A stretch of 64,000 nucleotides of DNA from Mycolicibacterium rhodesiae NBB3 (GTDB lineage Bacteria > Actinomycetota > Actinomycetes > Mycobacteriales > Mycobacteriaceae): assembly GCF_000230895.2 (NCBI RefSeq), contig NC_016604.1, positions 1,116,001 to 1,180,000 of the forward strand. Reading direction: 5' to 3'. The position numbers and the translations under genes are program-made. Of this stretch, positions 8,297 through 17,207 are shown in pieces; within the stretch, counting starts at the first letter, position 1, and each line of letters opens with the position of its first letter. The notes below the pieces were generated by a model, which worked only from the letters and a program-made list of their open reading frames with translations, was not told where the DNA came from and did no database searches.

Positions 8297-9994
8297 CTAG
8301 CGGCGCCGGCTCTTCTTACGAGGCGGTGGCAGTGCGCCTTCGGCACGCAATCGCGCCGCGTGCTCTGCGAGCGCCTCGACAAGCGGTCCCACTGCGGCGA
8401 CCTCGGGCTGTACGTCGACGCGCAGCCCGAATTCTGCTGCGGTTTCCGCGGTCTTGGGGCCGATGCACGCCACGATCGTGCGCGCGTGCGGCTTACCCGC
8501 GATACCGACGAGGTTGCGCACCGTCGAACTCGAGGTGAAGCACACGGCGTCGAATCCGCCCGTCTTGATCATCTCTCGCGTCTGCGCCGGCGGCGGTGCC
8601 GCGCGCACTGTGCGGTACGCGGTGACGTCCTCGATCTCCCAGCCGCGTTCACGCAGGCCCTCGGCCAGGGTCTCGGTGGCGATGTCGGCACGGGGCAGCA
8701 GCACGCGGTTGACCGGATCGAAAACGTCGTCGTACGGCGGGAACTCGTCGAGCAGACCGAGCGAGGACTGCTCGCCCACCGGCACCAGCTCGGGGTTGAT
8801 ACCGAAGGCCCGCACCCGGTCGGCGGTCGCCTGACCGACGCAGGCGATCTTCACACCGGAGAACGCGCGGGCGTCGAGGCCGAACTCGTTGAACTTCTCC
8901 CACACTGCACGAACGGCATTCGTGGAGGTGAACACCACCCACTGGAAGCGGCCGTCCACGAGACCCTTGACCGCGCGCTCCATCTGCGCGGGGCTGCGTG
9001 GCGGTTCGACGGCGATCGTCGGCACCTCGATCGGCAATGCGCCGTGGGACACCAGCTTCTCGCTCATCTCGCCGGCCTGGTCCTTGGTTCGCGGCACCAA
9101 CACGGTCCAGCCGTACAGTGCGCGGCTTTCCCACCAGTTCAGCTTGGCGCGGTTGGCAACGGTCTTGCCGATCGTGACGACCAGCGGGCCGGAGAAGGGA
9201 CCGGCCGGTTCGGCGCCGGCCAGCGTGGCCTTGTCGAGCAGGCCGGCGAGCGTGGTCTGCACCGAACGCTGTTGGCACGTCGTGCCGTTCGCGGTCACCA
9301 CGATGGGCGTGGTGTCGGCCAGCCCGTGGTCGATCAACGTGCGCGCGGACTCGGGCAGATGAGACGCGGTGGCGTGCAGGATCAGCGGGCCGGGCGCGGC
9401 GGCCAGCGACTCCCAATCCACGTCACCCCGGACGTCGGCGACGGTGTGCGCTGAGCCCAGCGGAAGGCCCGCATACGTGGGCACCGCCGTGGTGTCGGGC
9501 AGGCCCGGCACGATCTCGAAATCCAGGTGTGTTTTGGCGAGCGCCGTCACCTCGGTGATCACCGCGTCCACCGACAGGGGATCGCCTGCGACCAGACGCA
9601 CGACGTCGACGCCGGTACGGGCCTCCGCCGCGAGCGTCTTGGCGACCTCGGCCGGATCACCCAGTGCGGGACGGACATCGGGGCCGCCCGGGAGGATGGC
9701 GGTCGCGGTATCGGCCTGCGCGCCGTCCTGGTCGTCGTCGGCCGGCTTGGCGACCTCCCCTACTGCCGTGGGGGCCAAGGCGGGTTTCTCAGGTCCCGAC
9801 GGCGGCGGCAGTTCGGAGCCCGCCAGGACGAGCACCGCTTCGGGCACGTCGGGGTCGGTGAACACCAGGGCGGCATTGGCTAGCACGGTGCGGGCCCGCG
9901 TCGTCAGCAGGCCGGGGTCACCGGGGCCTGAACCGACGAACGTGATGCGGCCCGGCCTGGGCTTGCGCCCGCGCCCGCTCCCTTGGGCTGTCAT
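8297..9994 (-). CDS. hemD: Fused uroporphyrinogen-III methyltransferase-like/uroporphyrinogen-III synthase
   Basis: A 565-aa two-domain protein, the same length as I recall for M. tuberculosis Rv0511. Residues about 15-260 are SUMT/CobA-like: [15 protein letters not shown] at the start and [18 protein letters not shown] further on. Residues about 290-550 are the HemD synthase that inverts ring D and closes hydroxymethylbilane to uroporphyrinogen III ([39 protein letters not shown]). The methyltransferase half has an acidic, alanine-rich insert (about residues 60-105) and lacks the usual FGRG after GDP, so its methylation activity is doubtful. A basic KKSRRR tail closes the protein. Confidence 0.93.
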   Translation of the reverse strand: MTAQGSGRGRKPRPGRITFVGSGPGDPGLLTTRARTVLANAALVFTDPDVPEAVLVLAGSELPPPSGPEKPALAPTAVGEVAKPADDDQDGAQADTATAILPGGPDVRPALGDPAEVAKTLAAEARTGVDVVRLVAGDPLSVDAVITEVTALAKTHLDFEIVPGLPDTTAVPTYAGLPLGSAHTVADVRGDVDWESLAAAPGPLILHATASHLPESARTLIDHGLADTTPIVVTANGTTCQQRSVQTTLAGLLDKATLAGAEPAGPFSGPLVVTIGKTVANRAKLNWWESRALYGWTVLVPRTKDQAGEMSEKLVSHGALPIEVPTIAVEPPRSPAQMERAVKGLVDGRFQWVVFTSTNAVRAVWEKFNEFGLDARAFSGVKIACVGQATADRVRAFGINPELVPVGEQSSLGLLDEFPPYDDVFDPVNRVLLPRADIATETLAEGLRERGWEIEDVTAYRTVRAAPPPAQTREMIKTGGFDAVCFTSSSTVRNLVGIAGKPHARTIVACIGPKTAETAAEFGLRVDVQPEVAAVGPLVEALAEHAARLRAEGALPPPRKKSRRR

Positions 9995-9997
9995 CTA

Positions 9998-10948
9998 TCA
10001 CTCACCTCTATGCTCTTCATGCGTTTCCGCCATGAGCTCGCGCGCCCCGAGTTCGAACAGTTCGTCGGCCACCGAGAGCCCCAGCTCTCGTGCCCGATCG
10101 GTTCTCCCGACCCCGGACGCACGGATCACGTCGGATCCGTCCAGCGTCGCCACACAGCCGCGTAGCGACACTTCTTCGAAGACATGGCCGTCCTCGTCGA
10201 TGGACTCGACCACCTCGGCGATCGCGCCCACCGGCGCGGAACAACCCGCCTCCAGTGCGGCGAGCAGGGCTCGCTCAGCTGTGACCGCTGCGCGGGTGTC
10301 GGCGTCGTCCAACTCCGACAGCAGCGCGGCGAGCTCGGCGTCGCCTGCGCGGCACTCGACCGCGAGGGCACCCTGTGCCGGCGCTGGCAACATCTGCACC
10401 GGTTCCAGAGTCTCGGTGACATCGGCCAGTCGTCCGATGCGGGCCAGACCCGCCCGGGCGACGACGATGCCGTCGAGATCGCCATTGCTAACCCTGTTCA
10501 ACCTGGTGTCAAGGTTGCCTCTTAGGGGGCGGATTTCCAAACCGAGACCCAATGCTCTAAGCTGCGCGGCTCGTCGCGGACTCGATGTCCCTATCGTCGA
10601 TCCGGCCGGCAACTCCCCCAGGACCAGGCCGTCCCGGGCCACGAGAGCGTCGCGAGCGTCCTCTCGCGGGGGTATCGCCGCGATCGTGAATCGCTCGTCG
10701 GACGCGGTCGGCAAATCCTTGTAGGAGTGCACGGCCATATCCACCCGGCCGTCGTGGATCGCCTCCCGCAGGGCCGCCGTGAACACCCCGATGCCGATAT
10801 CGGCGACCGGCGCATCGGAGCGGTCGCCCTCGGTGGCAATGATCACCAGTTCGGCGGGGTGCCCTCTGGACTCGAGTTCCTTTTTGATCACACCCGCCTG
10901 CGTCGTCGCCAGCAGACTTCCCCGGGTGCCTATCCGGATTACCGTCAA
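9998..10948 (-). CDS. hemC: Hydroxymethylbilane synthase (porphobilinogen deaminase)
   Basis: A 316-aa enzyme that polymerises four porphobilinogens into hydroxymethylbilane. It has the N-terminal [14 protein letters not shown], the substrate-binding VHSYKDLP and [14 protein letters not shown] motifs, and the dipyrromethane-cofactor cysteine C236 in [11 protein letters not shown]. It lies 3 nt from hemA upstream and 3 nt from hemD downstream, in one operon. Confidence 0.97.
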   Translation of the reverse strand: MTVIRIGTRGSLLATTQAGVIKKELESRGHPAELVIIATEGDRSDAPVADIGIGVFTAALREAIHDGRVDMAVHSYKDLPTASDERFTIAAIPPREDARDALVARDGLVLGELPAGSTIGTSSPRRAAQLRALGLGLEIRPLRGNLDTRLNRVSNGDLDGIVVARAGLARIGRLADVTETLEPVQMLPAPAQGALAVECRAGDAELAALLSELDDADTRAAVTAERALLAALEAGCSAPVGAIAEVVESIDEDGHVFEEVSLRGCVATLDGSDVIRASGVGRTDRARELGLSVADELFELGARELMAETHEEHRGE

Positions 10949-10951
10949 GCT

Positions 10952-12295
10952 CTACTCGGACTTGTCGAGATCGGTTGCGAGCAAAGGCAATTCGCTCGCG
11001 GCGACGGCATCGACGGCCTGCTGGTCGAGCTCGAAGAGCTCGCGCAGCGCCTCGGCGTAGCTGTCGCCGCCCGGCGCGGAGGCCAATTGCTTCACTCTCA
11101 CTGTCGGCGCGTGCAGCAGCTTGTCGACCACCCGGCGGACGGTCTTGGCGACCTCGTCGCGGTGGGCTGCTTCCAGGCCCGGCAGCCGGTTGTCCAGGCG
11201 CAGCAACTCGGCCTCGACCACGTCGGCGGCCCGCTGACGCAGGGCGGTGACGGTCGGCGTGACCTCGGCCATTCGCTGTCCGGACAGGTAATTGGCCACT
11301 TCAGCGGCGACGATGGCGCGAGCGGCCTCGGTGTCCGATGCGGCGGCCCGCGCCGACGGCTCGCGCTGGATCCTGTCCATATCGACGACGTAGACGTCGG
11401 GGAGCCCGGCCACGGCGGGGTCGACATTGCGGGGCATGCCGAGGTCGCAGATCACCAGCTGTTTGGGCGTCTGGCCGTGCGCCAAGCCCCGGTGGACGTC
11501 GGCCAGGGACACCACCGGACGGACGGCGCCGGTACAGCTCACGACGACGTCGGCGTCGGTCAGCGTGGGAGTCAGGTGGTCGAACGGGAACGCCTCGGCG
11601 GTCACGCCGAGACCACGAACCTTCTCGGCGAGGCGCTTCGCGCGCGGGAGCGACCTGTTCACGATGTGGATCCGCTCGACACCCGCCTTGACCAGGTACT
11701 TGGCGGATAGTGACCCCATCGAGCCCGCTCCGATGACGACCGCGCTGCGACCCGAAAGCGAGCTCAGTTTGGCTTCGGCCATGTCGAGCGCCACCGAAAC
11801 CACCGACGACCCGGCGGCGTCGATACCGGTCTCGGCATGCACCCGTTTGCCGACCGACAGTGCGCGCTGTGACAGTTCGTGCAGCGTGCGGCCGACAGTG
11901 TGGTTGGCCTCGGCAGTCGCGTACGCGCGACGCACCTGCCCCAATACCTGCTGCTCGCCGATCACCGCGGAGTCCAGGCCGCTGGCCACCGCGAACAGGT
12001 GCTCGACGGCCGCTTCGGCATAACGCACATACGCGTATTTCGTCAGATCACCCAGGCCCATACCGGAATGCTCGGAGAGCACCTGGCCGATCACCGAGAG
12101 TCCGCCGTGGAACGCTTCGACGACGGCGTATACCTCGACGCGGTTGCACGTGGAGAGCACCATGGCCTCGGTCACCAAGGACGACTGGAGCACCTTCTCG
12201 ACGATTTTGGCCTGCTCGGACTCGTCGGTGCTCAGCCGCTCCAAGACGGACACCGGCGCGCTGCGGTGCGAAACTCCGAAAAGCAGCACGCTCAC
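10952..12295 (-). CDS. hemA: Glutamyl-tRNA reductase
   Basis: A 447-aa enzyme that reduces glutamyl-tRNA(Glu) to glutamate-1-semialdehyde with NADPH, the committed and usually regulated step of C5 heme synthesis. The catalytic cysteine C50 lies in [12 protein letters not shown]. The nucleotide fold [16 protein letters not shown] and the C-terminal dimerisation region are present. A GTG at 12293-12295 starts at the family's usual N-terminus ([14 protein letters not shown]). It is the first gene of the heme operon, and its promoter should lie in the 114-bp gap to 12410. No heme-responsive element is recognised there. Confidence 0.97.
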   Translation of the reverse strand: MSVLLFGVSHRSAPVSVLERLSTDESEQAKIVEKVLQSSLVTEAMVLSTCNRVEVYAVVEAFHGGLSVIGQVLSEHSGMGLGDLTKYAYVRYAEAAVEHLFAVASGLDSAVIGEQQVLGQVRRAYATAEANHTVGRTLHELSQRALSVGKRVHAETGIDAAGSSVVSVALDMAEAKLSSLSGRSAVVIGAGSMGSLSAKYLVKAGVERIHIVNRSLPRAKRLAEKVRGLGVTAEAFPFDHLTPTLTDADVVVSCTGAVRPVVSLADVHRGLAHGQTPKQLVICDLGMPRNVDPAVAGLPDVYVVDMDRIQREPSARAAASDTEAARAIVAAEVANYLSGQRMAEVTPTVTALRQRAADVVEAELLRLDNRLPGLEAAHRDEVAKTVRRVVDKLLHAPTVRVKQLASAPGGDSYAEALRELFELDQQAVDAVAASELPLLATDLDKSE

Positions 12296-12389
12296 GGCTT
12301 CATCACCACATCATCCAAGGTAGTCGCTGACCAGCTGGGCCACCAAATTTTCGACGTTGCCGAGATGGGACTTTGGACACGTCAAACAG

Positions 12390-12418
12390 CCGGAATCCGT
12401 ACCGGAACCTTATTCCGG
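12390..12418 (-). terminator. Hairpin at the end of the glutaredoxin-like gene
   Basis: CCGGAA (12402-12407) and TTCCGG (12413-12418) form a 6-bp stem with a 5-nt loop. A third CCGGAAT copy at 12390 offers a competing pair. It sits over the stop codon of the minus-strand gene and has no U-tract, so it may instead be part of the hemA upstream control region. Confidence 0.3.
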
Positions 12419-12676
12419 CGAGGGGTTACTCAGGTCGGCCCGCAAGCGGGGTTCGTCGACCTCCCAGTAGCTGTGCTCGGCGCCGTCGAGCAGCACCACA
12501 GGCAGGCGATCGCCGAACTCCGCCCGCAGCGCCGGATTCCCGGCGGCCGCGGCGGCGTCGACATCGGTGACCGTCAACCCGAAACCCAGCTCGTCGGCGA
12601 GCTCGGCGAGCCGTGCCGCGGCGCCGGTGCAGATCGTGCAGCCTGCCCGTGTGAGCAACTCCACCCGGTTGTGCAT
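12410..12676 (-). CDS. Glutaredoxin/thioredoxin-like protein
   Basis: An 88-aa thioredoxin-fold protein of the Rv0508 type. The redox motif is C13-T-I-C16 in LLTRAGCTICTGA. The cis-proline region is RLPVVLLDG and the end is WEVDEPRLRADL. It probably reduces disulfides or mixed mycothiol disulfides in the cytosol. The ATG at 12674-12676 gives the normal size; the much longer open frame upstream to 13630 is antisense to the HAD gene. It is divergent from the HAD phosphatase, with 39 bp between the starts, and lies upstream of hemA in the same direction. Confidence 0.85.
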   Translation of the reverse strand: MHNRVELLTRAGCTICTGAAARLAELADELGFGLTVTDVDAAAAAGNPALRAEFGDRLPVVLLDGAEHSYWEVDEPRLRADLSNPSPE

Positions 12677-12703
12677 GACGCAAGTATCGCCGCACGCGTG
12701 ACT

Positions 12704-12715
12704 TAGGCTGAAAAC
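12704..12715 (+). promoter_or_regulatory. Candidate leaderless promoter (-10 TAGGCT) of the HAD gene
   Basis: A TAnnnT-type -10 hexamer, TAGGCT at 12704-12709, is followed by 6 nt and the GTG start at 12716. That spacing puts transcription start at or next to the first codon, and there is no ribosome-binding site, as in mycobacterial leaderless genes. Confidence 0.5.
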
Positions 12716-13627
12716 GTGTCCGACTCCGACGTCATCGAGCCTGCGGAGCCGTCTCTGGGTGCCGGCGCCGATGATCAGCGGCTCGCAGGCGAGGCAAGCG
12801 CAGGTGCGGCAGTGTTCGACCTCGACGAGGGCAGCGCACCGCCCGCCCCGCCGCCCGATCTGACCGCGGCCGCCTTCTTCGACGTCGACAACACGCTGGT
12901 CCACGGGTCGTCGCTGGTGCACTTCGCCCGCGGCCTGGCCTCTCGCAAGTACTTCACCTACGGCGACCTGGGTCGATTCGCCTACGCGCAGGCCAAGTTT
13001 CAGCTCTTGGGACGGGAGAACAGCGACGACGTCGCCGAGGGCAAACGCAAGGCGCTCGCGTTCATCGAGGGCCGCTCGACAGCGGAACTGATGGCACTCG
13101 GCGAGGAGATCTACGACCAGATCATCGCCGACAAGATCTGGCCGGGCACGCGTGCGCTCACGCAGATGCATCTCGACGCCGGCCAGCAGGTGTGGCTGGT
13201 GACTGCGACGCCCTACGAGCTGGCCGCCACCATCGCCAAGCGGCTCGGGCTGACCGGGGCGCTGGGCACCGTCGCCGAGTCGGTCGACGGTGTGTTCACC
13301 GGCCGGCTCGTCGGCGACATCCTGCACGGCGCGGGCAAGGCGCACGCGGTGCGGTCGCTGGCCATCCGCGAGGGCTTGAACCTGCGGCGCTGCACGGCAT
13401 ATTCGGACAGCTTCAACGACGTGCCGATGCTGTCGCTGGTCGGCACGGCTGTGGCGATCAACCCGGACGCCGACCTGCGTGACCTCGCCCGCGAGCGGGG
13501 ATGGGAGATCCGCGACTTCCGCACGGCCCGTAAGGCTGCGCGGATCGGGGTGCCGTCGGCGTTGGCGCTGGGCGCCGTCGGCGGCGCGTTGGCCGCGATC
13601 GTGTCGCGGCGCCAGGACGGCCACTGA
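12716..13627 (+). CDS. HAD-superfamily (IB) hydrolase, SerB1-like phosphatase
   Basis: A 303-aa protein like M. tuberculosis Rv0505c (named serB1). The HAD nucleophile motif is [13 protein letters not shown] with D56 and D58, and the later acidic motif is [13 protein letters not shown]. The family hydrolyses phosphomonoesters; phosphoserine as substrate is not proven for this subgroup. The N-terminal 50 residues are acidic and probably disordered. The C-terminal [15 protein letters not shown] is hydrophobic enough to be a membrane anchor. It is followed after 55 bp by the UPF0336 gene, likely in one operon. Confidence 0.88.
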   Translation: MSDSDVIEPAEPSLGAGADDQRLAGEASAGAAVFDLDEGSAPPAPPPDLTAAAFFDVDNTLVHGSSLVHFARGLASRKYFTYGDLGRFAYAQAKFQLLGRENSDDVAEGKRKALAFIEGRSTAELMALGEEIYDQIIADKIWPGTRALTQMHLDAGQQVWLVTATPYELAATIAKRLGLTGALGTVAESVDGVFTGRLVGDILHGAGKAHAVRSLAIREGLNLRRCTAYSDSFNDVPMLSLVGTAVAINPDADLRDLARERGWEIRDFRTARKAARIGVPSALALGAVGGALAAIVSRRQDGH

Positions 13628-13682
13628 CACTCACTGCGCGCTGATAGGCTCTGCCGCCAAATACGAGACGAAGAGAACATCC

Positions 13683-14213
13683 ATGGCCATCGCTGAAGAG
13701 ATCATCGGAACCCACTACCGCCATCCCGACTATTTCGAGGTCAACCGGGAGAAGATCCGTGAGTTCGCGCGCGCGGTCAAAGACGAGCATCCCGCGCACT
13801 ACTCCGAGGAAGCTGCCAAGGAGTACGGACACGATGCCCTCGTGGCCTCCCTGACGTTTCTCGCCGTGGCCGGCCGTCGGGTACAGCTGGAGATCTTCAA
13901 CCAATTCGATGTGCCGATCAACATGGAGCGGGTGCTGCACCGCGACCAGAAACTGGTCTTCCACCGGCCCATCCTGGCCGGCGACAAGCTGTATTTCGAC
14001 TCGTACCTGGACTCGGTGATGGAATCGCACGGCGCGATCCTCACCGAGATCCGCGGTGAGGTGACCGACGCCGAGGGCAAGCCGGTGATCACGAGCGTCG
14101 TCACGGTGATGGGCGAGGCCGAGGTCGATGAGGCCGACGAGGTCAGCGCGCGCATCGCTGCCGCCCGCGACGAAGCCATCGCCAAGATGGTTGCTAAGCA
14201 AAGCGCTAAGTAG
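13683..14213 (+). CDS. UPF0336/HadA-like MaoC-type (3R)-hydroxyacyl dehydratase subunit
   Basis: A 176-aa hot-dog-fold protein of the UPF0336 family (Rv0504c, related to HadA and HadC of the FAS-II dehydratase). Typical features are the start [22 protein letters not shown], the segment [26 protein letters not shown] and [16 protein letters not shown]. HadA-like subunits lack the catalytic His/Asp, which sit in HadB, so this may need a partner or have another role. I chose the ATG at 13683; the open frame upstream lies in the HAD gene. M. tuberculosis has cmaA2 next to this gene; it is absent here. Confidence 0.88.
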   Translation: MAIAEEIIGTHYRHPDYFEVNREKIREFARAVKDEHPAHYSEEAAKEYGHDALVASLTFLAVAGRRVQLEIFNQFDVPINMERVLHRDQKLVFHRPILAGDKLYFDSYLDSVMESHGAILTEIRGEVTDAEGKPVITSVVTVMGEAEVDEADEVSARIAAARDEAIAKMVAKQSAK

Positions 14214-14291
14214 AGCTAAGCGAGAAGCGGTGAAGCACCACCCGCCCGACGGGCAGGGGGGCGGATCGCGCTGGGACTTCCGACGAAATCC

Positions 14292-15383
14292 CTATCCCAA
14301 GAACGCGTTTCGCCTGTTGGCCAGCAGTTGGTACAGCGTCTGCTGGATGGTCTCGCGCACGTGGTCGGTCAACTCGAACGTCACCATCGGATCGTCGGCG
14401 GCCGCCTCGTCGTAGTCGGCCGTTTCGATCGGCTCGCCGAACGAGATGTGCCACTTCGACGGCAGCGGCACCAACCCGAGGGGCCCGGCCAGCGGGAACA
14501 GCGGGGTGACGGGGAAATACGGCAGACCCAGGAGGCGGGCCAACAGCTTGATGTCGGCGATCATCGGATAGATCTCTTCGGAACCGACGATCGAGCACGG
14601 CACGATCGGCGCCTTGGTCCGCAGTGCGGCGGAGACGAACCCGCCCCGACCGAAACGTTGCAGCTTGTAGCGGTCCTTGAACTGCTTGCCCAGACCTTTG
14701 TAGCCCTCGGGAAACACGGCCGTCAGCTCGCCGGCCGCCAGCAGACGGTGCGCATCGGAGGTGCACGCCATGGTGTGGCCGGCCTTGCGCGCGGCCTGGC
14801 CCAGACCCGGCATGTCGAAGACCATGTCGGCGGCCAGCAGGCGCAGGTCGCGGTTTGTCGGGTGGTAGTCGCGCACCGCCACCGATGTCATCAACCCGTC
14901 CATGGGCAACACCCCGGCGTGGTTGGCGACCACCAACGCGGCACCGGATTCCGGCAGGTTCTCGATGCCGCTCACCTCGACCCGGAACCAGGACTTGAAG
15001 AACACTCTCAGCAAAGGCAAGAAGATTGCGTCGTTGAGGTGTGAGTCGAAGCCGAACTCGTCGACGGTGTAGTCGCCCGTCATCCGCTTGCGGATGAATT
15101 CAGCGCCTGCGGCGATTCTCTTGGCGAGTTCGGTGGGAGTCTCGTCGGCGTCCGGCGCACCGAAAGGACCGCCGCGGACCTGGTCGATTTCGCGGACGAC
15201 GGCGGCGATCTCCTCGGCGGACGCGTGCGCACCGCCGTCCGAGAGCAGGGAGGGATGTCGGCGCGAGCTCTCCGCGCGAGCCGCCGCCGCCCGGCGGGCA
15301 GCGGTCGATCGGCTCGAATTGCCGTGCAGCGGAATAACTTTGGCCTTCGACTCACCCGCCACGTTGATAACCCTCTCCCCCAC
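14292..15383 (-). CDS. PlsC-type glycerolipid acyltransferase family protein
   Basis: A 363-aa protein of the Rv0502 type. The acyltransferase domain spans about residues 130-345, with the catalytic NHAGVLPMD (H155) and the substrate-binding FPEGYKG block. The first 100 residues are a basic and alanine-rich extension without a signal peptide. It likely acylates a lysophospholipid or related acceptor at the inner membrane face. It lies 19 nt after the GalE2-like gene, as in M. tuberculosis, so the two are co-transcribed. It ends convergently with the UPF0336 gene, 78 bp away. Confidence 0.87.
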   Translation of the reverse strand: MGERVINVAGESKAKVIPLHGNSSRSTAARRAAAARAESSRRHPSLLSDGGAHASAEEIAAVVREIDQVRGGPFGAPDADETPTELAKRIAAGAEFIRKRMTGDYTVDEFGFDSHLNDAIFLPLLRVFFKSWFRVEVSGIENLPESGAALVVANHAGVLPMDGLMTSVAVRDYHPTNRDLRLLAADMVFDMPGLGQAARKAGHTMACTSDAHRLLAAGELTAVFPEGYKGLGKQFKDRYKLQRFGRGGFVSAALRTKAPIVPCSIVGSEEIYPMIADIKLLARLLGLPYFPVTPLFPLAGPLGLVPLPSKWHISFGEPIETADYDEAAADDPMVTFELTDHVRETIQQTLYQLLANRRNAFLG

Positions 15384-15402
15384 CCGAAACTGATTTGTAG
15401 CT

Positions 15403-16479
15403 CTATCTTCCCCACCGCTGCGCCACTGCCACGGCGCGGCTCTCCACTGAGCGTACCCACTTTGGGTCGATGATCGGAGTCAACCCGCGACCTCGGACGT
15501 AATCGTCGAAGGCTTCCACGGTTGTCCACTTCGGGTTGTAGCCAAGGACCTTACGCATTCGCGTGGTGTCCATGACCCGCCCATAACTCAAGTAGTCGAG
15601 CTGCTCGCGATCGACCTCAGTGTAGCGAGTTGCACGCCACAGCGAATCCACAGCGGACAACGCGGAACGGGGCACCGGCAAGGCCAGGCGGCCTGCCCGC
15701 CGGATCGCCTGACTCATCATCATGATTCCGGAGGCGCCGATGTTGAACGCGCCTGAACTGCCCGCGATTGTGGCGCGTTCCAGTGCGCCGAGCGCGTCCT
15801 GTTCGTGCAGCAGCTGTAGGCGCGCGTCATGACCGCTGACCGTCGGCACCACCGGTCTCGAGAGATACCGCGAAAGCGCGGTGTCCATGGCGGGGCCGAT
15901 CATGTTGGCCAGCCGGAGGATGGTGACCGTGATGTCGGGACGGCGGCGGCCCAGCCCGCGCGCATAGCCCTCGATGTCGATGCTGTCGCGGGCGAAGCCC
16001 TCTCCAGGTGGGCGCCGCGCGCTGCTGTCCTCGGTGAACATCACGGGGTCGTGCGGATGGGAACCGTAGATTTCCGACGTTGACTTCACGATCACCCGCC
16101 GGACCGTCGGAGCCTTCTGGCAGGCGGCGAACAGCTGGATGGCACCCATGACATTGAGCTCTTTGAGCGCTGCCCTGCCCCCGGCGCGTGGCGCGTAGGA
16201 CGCCGCGGCGGCATGCACGACGGTGTCGACTTCGCCGTTGCGGATTACCTTGCCGATGAAGGGGTTACGGATGTCGGCGCGCACAAATTCGGCGCGGCCC
16301 ATGCGGCGCAGCAGATCCTTGCTCGGGGCGATCGCATCGACGGCGATCACGTGATTGATCAAGGGATTCTGAGCCAACCGTGCGGTCAGATACCCGCCGA
16401 GAAACCGGCATGCCCCAGTGACCAGCACAACCTTGGGGTAGCCGACGGTGCCGTCTGAAGAACGGCCCTCAGAATCCAT
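15403..16479 (-). CDS. NAD-dependent epimerase/dehydratase family protein (GalE2-like)
   Basis: A 358-aa extended-SDR protein of the Rv0501 type. The Rossmann signature is present in a variant form, VLVTGACRFLGGYLTARL. The usual catalytic YxxxK is not seen: after KSTSEIYG the expected helix reads EGYARGLGRRRPD, with no lysine three residues after tyrosine. It may therefore bind NAD(P) and a sugar-nucleotide-like ligand without epimerase activity. It sits between bS22 (29 nt upstream) and the acyltransferase in one operon. Confidence 0.85.
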   Translation of the reverse strand: MDSEGRSSDGTVGYPKVVLVTGACRFLGGYLTARLAQNPLINHVIAVDAIAPSKDLLRRMGRAEFVRADIRNPFIGKVIRNGEVDTVVHAAAASYAPRAGGRAALKELNVMGAIQLFAACQKAPTVRRVIVKSTSEIYGSHPHDPVMFTEDSSARRPPGEGFARDSIDIEGYARGLGRRRPDITVTILRLANMIGPAMDTALSRYLSRPVVPTVSGHDARLQLLHEQDALGALERATIAGSSGAFNIGASGIMMMSQAIRRAGRLALPVPRSALSAVDSLWRATRYTEVDREQLDYLSYGRVMDTTRMRKVLGYNPKWTTVEAFDDYVRGRGLTPIIDPKWVRSVESRAVAVAQRWGR

Positions 16480-16508
16480 CCGGTCAGCCTAGCGACCAAG
16501 CAGGAGAA

Positions 16509-16610
16509 CTACTTGCCGAGTTTTCTGCGCTGAACCCTGGTGCGACGAAGCAGCTTGCGGTGCTTCTTCTTCGACATACGCTTGCGCCGCTTCTTGATGA
16601 CTGAACCCAT
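16509..16610 (-). CDS. Small ribosomal subunit protein bS22 (AURKAIP1/COX24 domain)
   Basis: A 33-aa, extremely basic peptide beginning [20 protein letters not shown] and ending [11 protein letters not shown]. This is the bS22 protein found on the mycobacterial 30S subunit and annotated in M. tuberculosis as Rv0500B. ATG at 16608-16610, stop TAG at 16509-16511, with a GGAG ribosome-binding site at 16614-16617. Too short for most automatic gene callers. It lies between the excisionase-like HTH gene and galE2, all on the minus strand. Confidence 0.93.
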
Positions 16611-16628
16611 GAACTCCGCTACCTAGAT

Positions 16629-16674
16629 GTATCTGTGCACTTTTATGCACCACGCCCTGTCTGTGCACTTCGCG
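16629..16674. repeat. Repeated TGCAC hairpin-forming segment upstream of bS22
   Basis: TCTGTGCACTT occurs twice about 30 bp apart. Each copy can form a short hairpin (GTGCA with TGCAC; GTGC with GCAC). It lies in the 200-bp gap between the HTH gene and bS22 and may be part of the bS22 leader or a terminator for the HTH gene. I see no gene in this gap. Confidence 0.4.
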
Positions 16675-16731
16675 CACGTGACTCGACCCGTTACCTTACC
16701 TGGACGGCCAGGGAAGGCGAAAAACGCGTGC

Positions 16732-16754
16732 CGGAGCCGGAAGGCCGGCGACAT
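16732..16754. repeat. 23-bp dispersed repeat shared with the mshA N-terminus
   Basis: The sequence starting CGGAGCCGGAAGGCCGGCGA recurs exactly within the tandem repeats at 27807-27888. Its core GCCGG-AAGG-CCGGC can fold into a short hairpin, as REP-like elements do. Confidence 0.7.
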
Positions 16755-16762
16755 CGGGCTCG

Positions 16763-16788
16763 GTGGTCGAGCGGCGTGGTCGAGCGGA
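16763..16788. repeat. 13-bp direct tandem duplication
   Basis: Two copies, GTGGTCGAGCGGC and GTGGTCGAGCGGA, are directly adjacent in the non-coding gap upstream of bS22 and just downstream of the HTH gene. Confidence 0.75.
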
Positions 16789-16810
16789 GATGTGAGGCCG
16801 AACCACGCAA

Positions 16811-17068
16811 TCAGCCTGCGTCGAAGTACGAACTTTCGAGCATGTCGTGCACAGCCTTGGCATGTACACGGAACGAACGGCCGACACGCACGGCGGGCAG
16901 CTCTCCGTTGTGCACCAACCGATATACCGTCATCTTGCTGACCCGCATCAGACTGGCCACTTCCGCGACGGTGAGGAATTGAGCACGTGGCGGCTGGCCG
17001 TCGGAAGCGCCGCTGTCTCGCTTGCCGCTCGCCGAATCGCGCCCCGATGGCCCGTTCATAGACGTCAT
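16811..17068 (-). CDS. Excisionase/MerR-type helix-turn-helix DNA-binding protein
   Basis: An 85-aa protein equivalent to M. tuberculosis Rv0500A. Residues 31-80 form an excisionase-family winged HTH (LTVAEVASLMRVSKMTVYRL, then GELPAVRVGRSFRV). The first 30 residues are polar and disordered. Despite the family name it is a chromosomal regulator similar to BldC, not a phage excisionase. Two ATGs (17068 and 17059) are possible. It precedes bS22 and galE2 in the same direction. Confidence 0.88.
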   Translation of the reverse strand: MTSMNGPSGRDSASGKRDSGASDGQPPRAQFLTVAEVASLMRVSKMTVYRLVHNGELPAVRVGRSFRVHAKAVHDMLESSYFDAG

Positions 17069-17144
17069 CGCAACCCATTCAGTTCAGGCACGAGCAGTTC
17101 CAGCAGCTTCCCCACCGCTGGCACCGACCCGTGCTTACACGAGG

Positions 17145-17150
17145 AGAATA
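17145..17150 (-). promoter_or_regulatory. Candidate -10 box (TATTCT) for the HTH gene
   Basis: TATTCT on the minus strand lies 77 bp upstream of the ATG at 17068, inside the 139-bp gap after proC. No clear -35 is visible, which is common in mycobacteria. Confidence 0.35.
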
Positions 17151-17207
17151 GCGTGGCGGATGGGGTTACTGCGACGGGTGTGGGCTAATCAATTTGAATT
17201 CGTTGAA

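Noticed and set aside
9369..10724. 451-codon open frame on the plus strand
   Set aside because: It runs opposite hemD and hemC, and its composition is Ser/Arg/Ala-rich without motifs.
12410..13630. A 406-aa version of the glutaredoxin-like gene
   Set aside because: Residues before the ATG at 12676 are antisense to the HAD gene and match nothing. The thioredoxin-like part alone is complete.
16811..17068. Phage or plasmid excisionase marking a mobile element
   Set aside because: The HTH protein sits in a conserved mycobacterial gene order (Rv0500A) with no integrase or att sites nearby.
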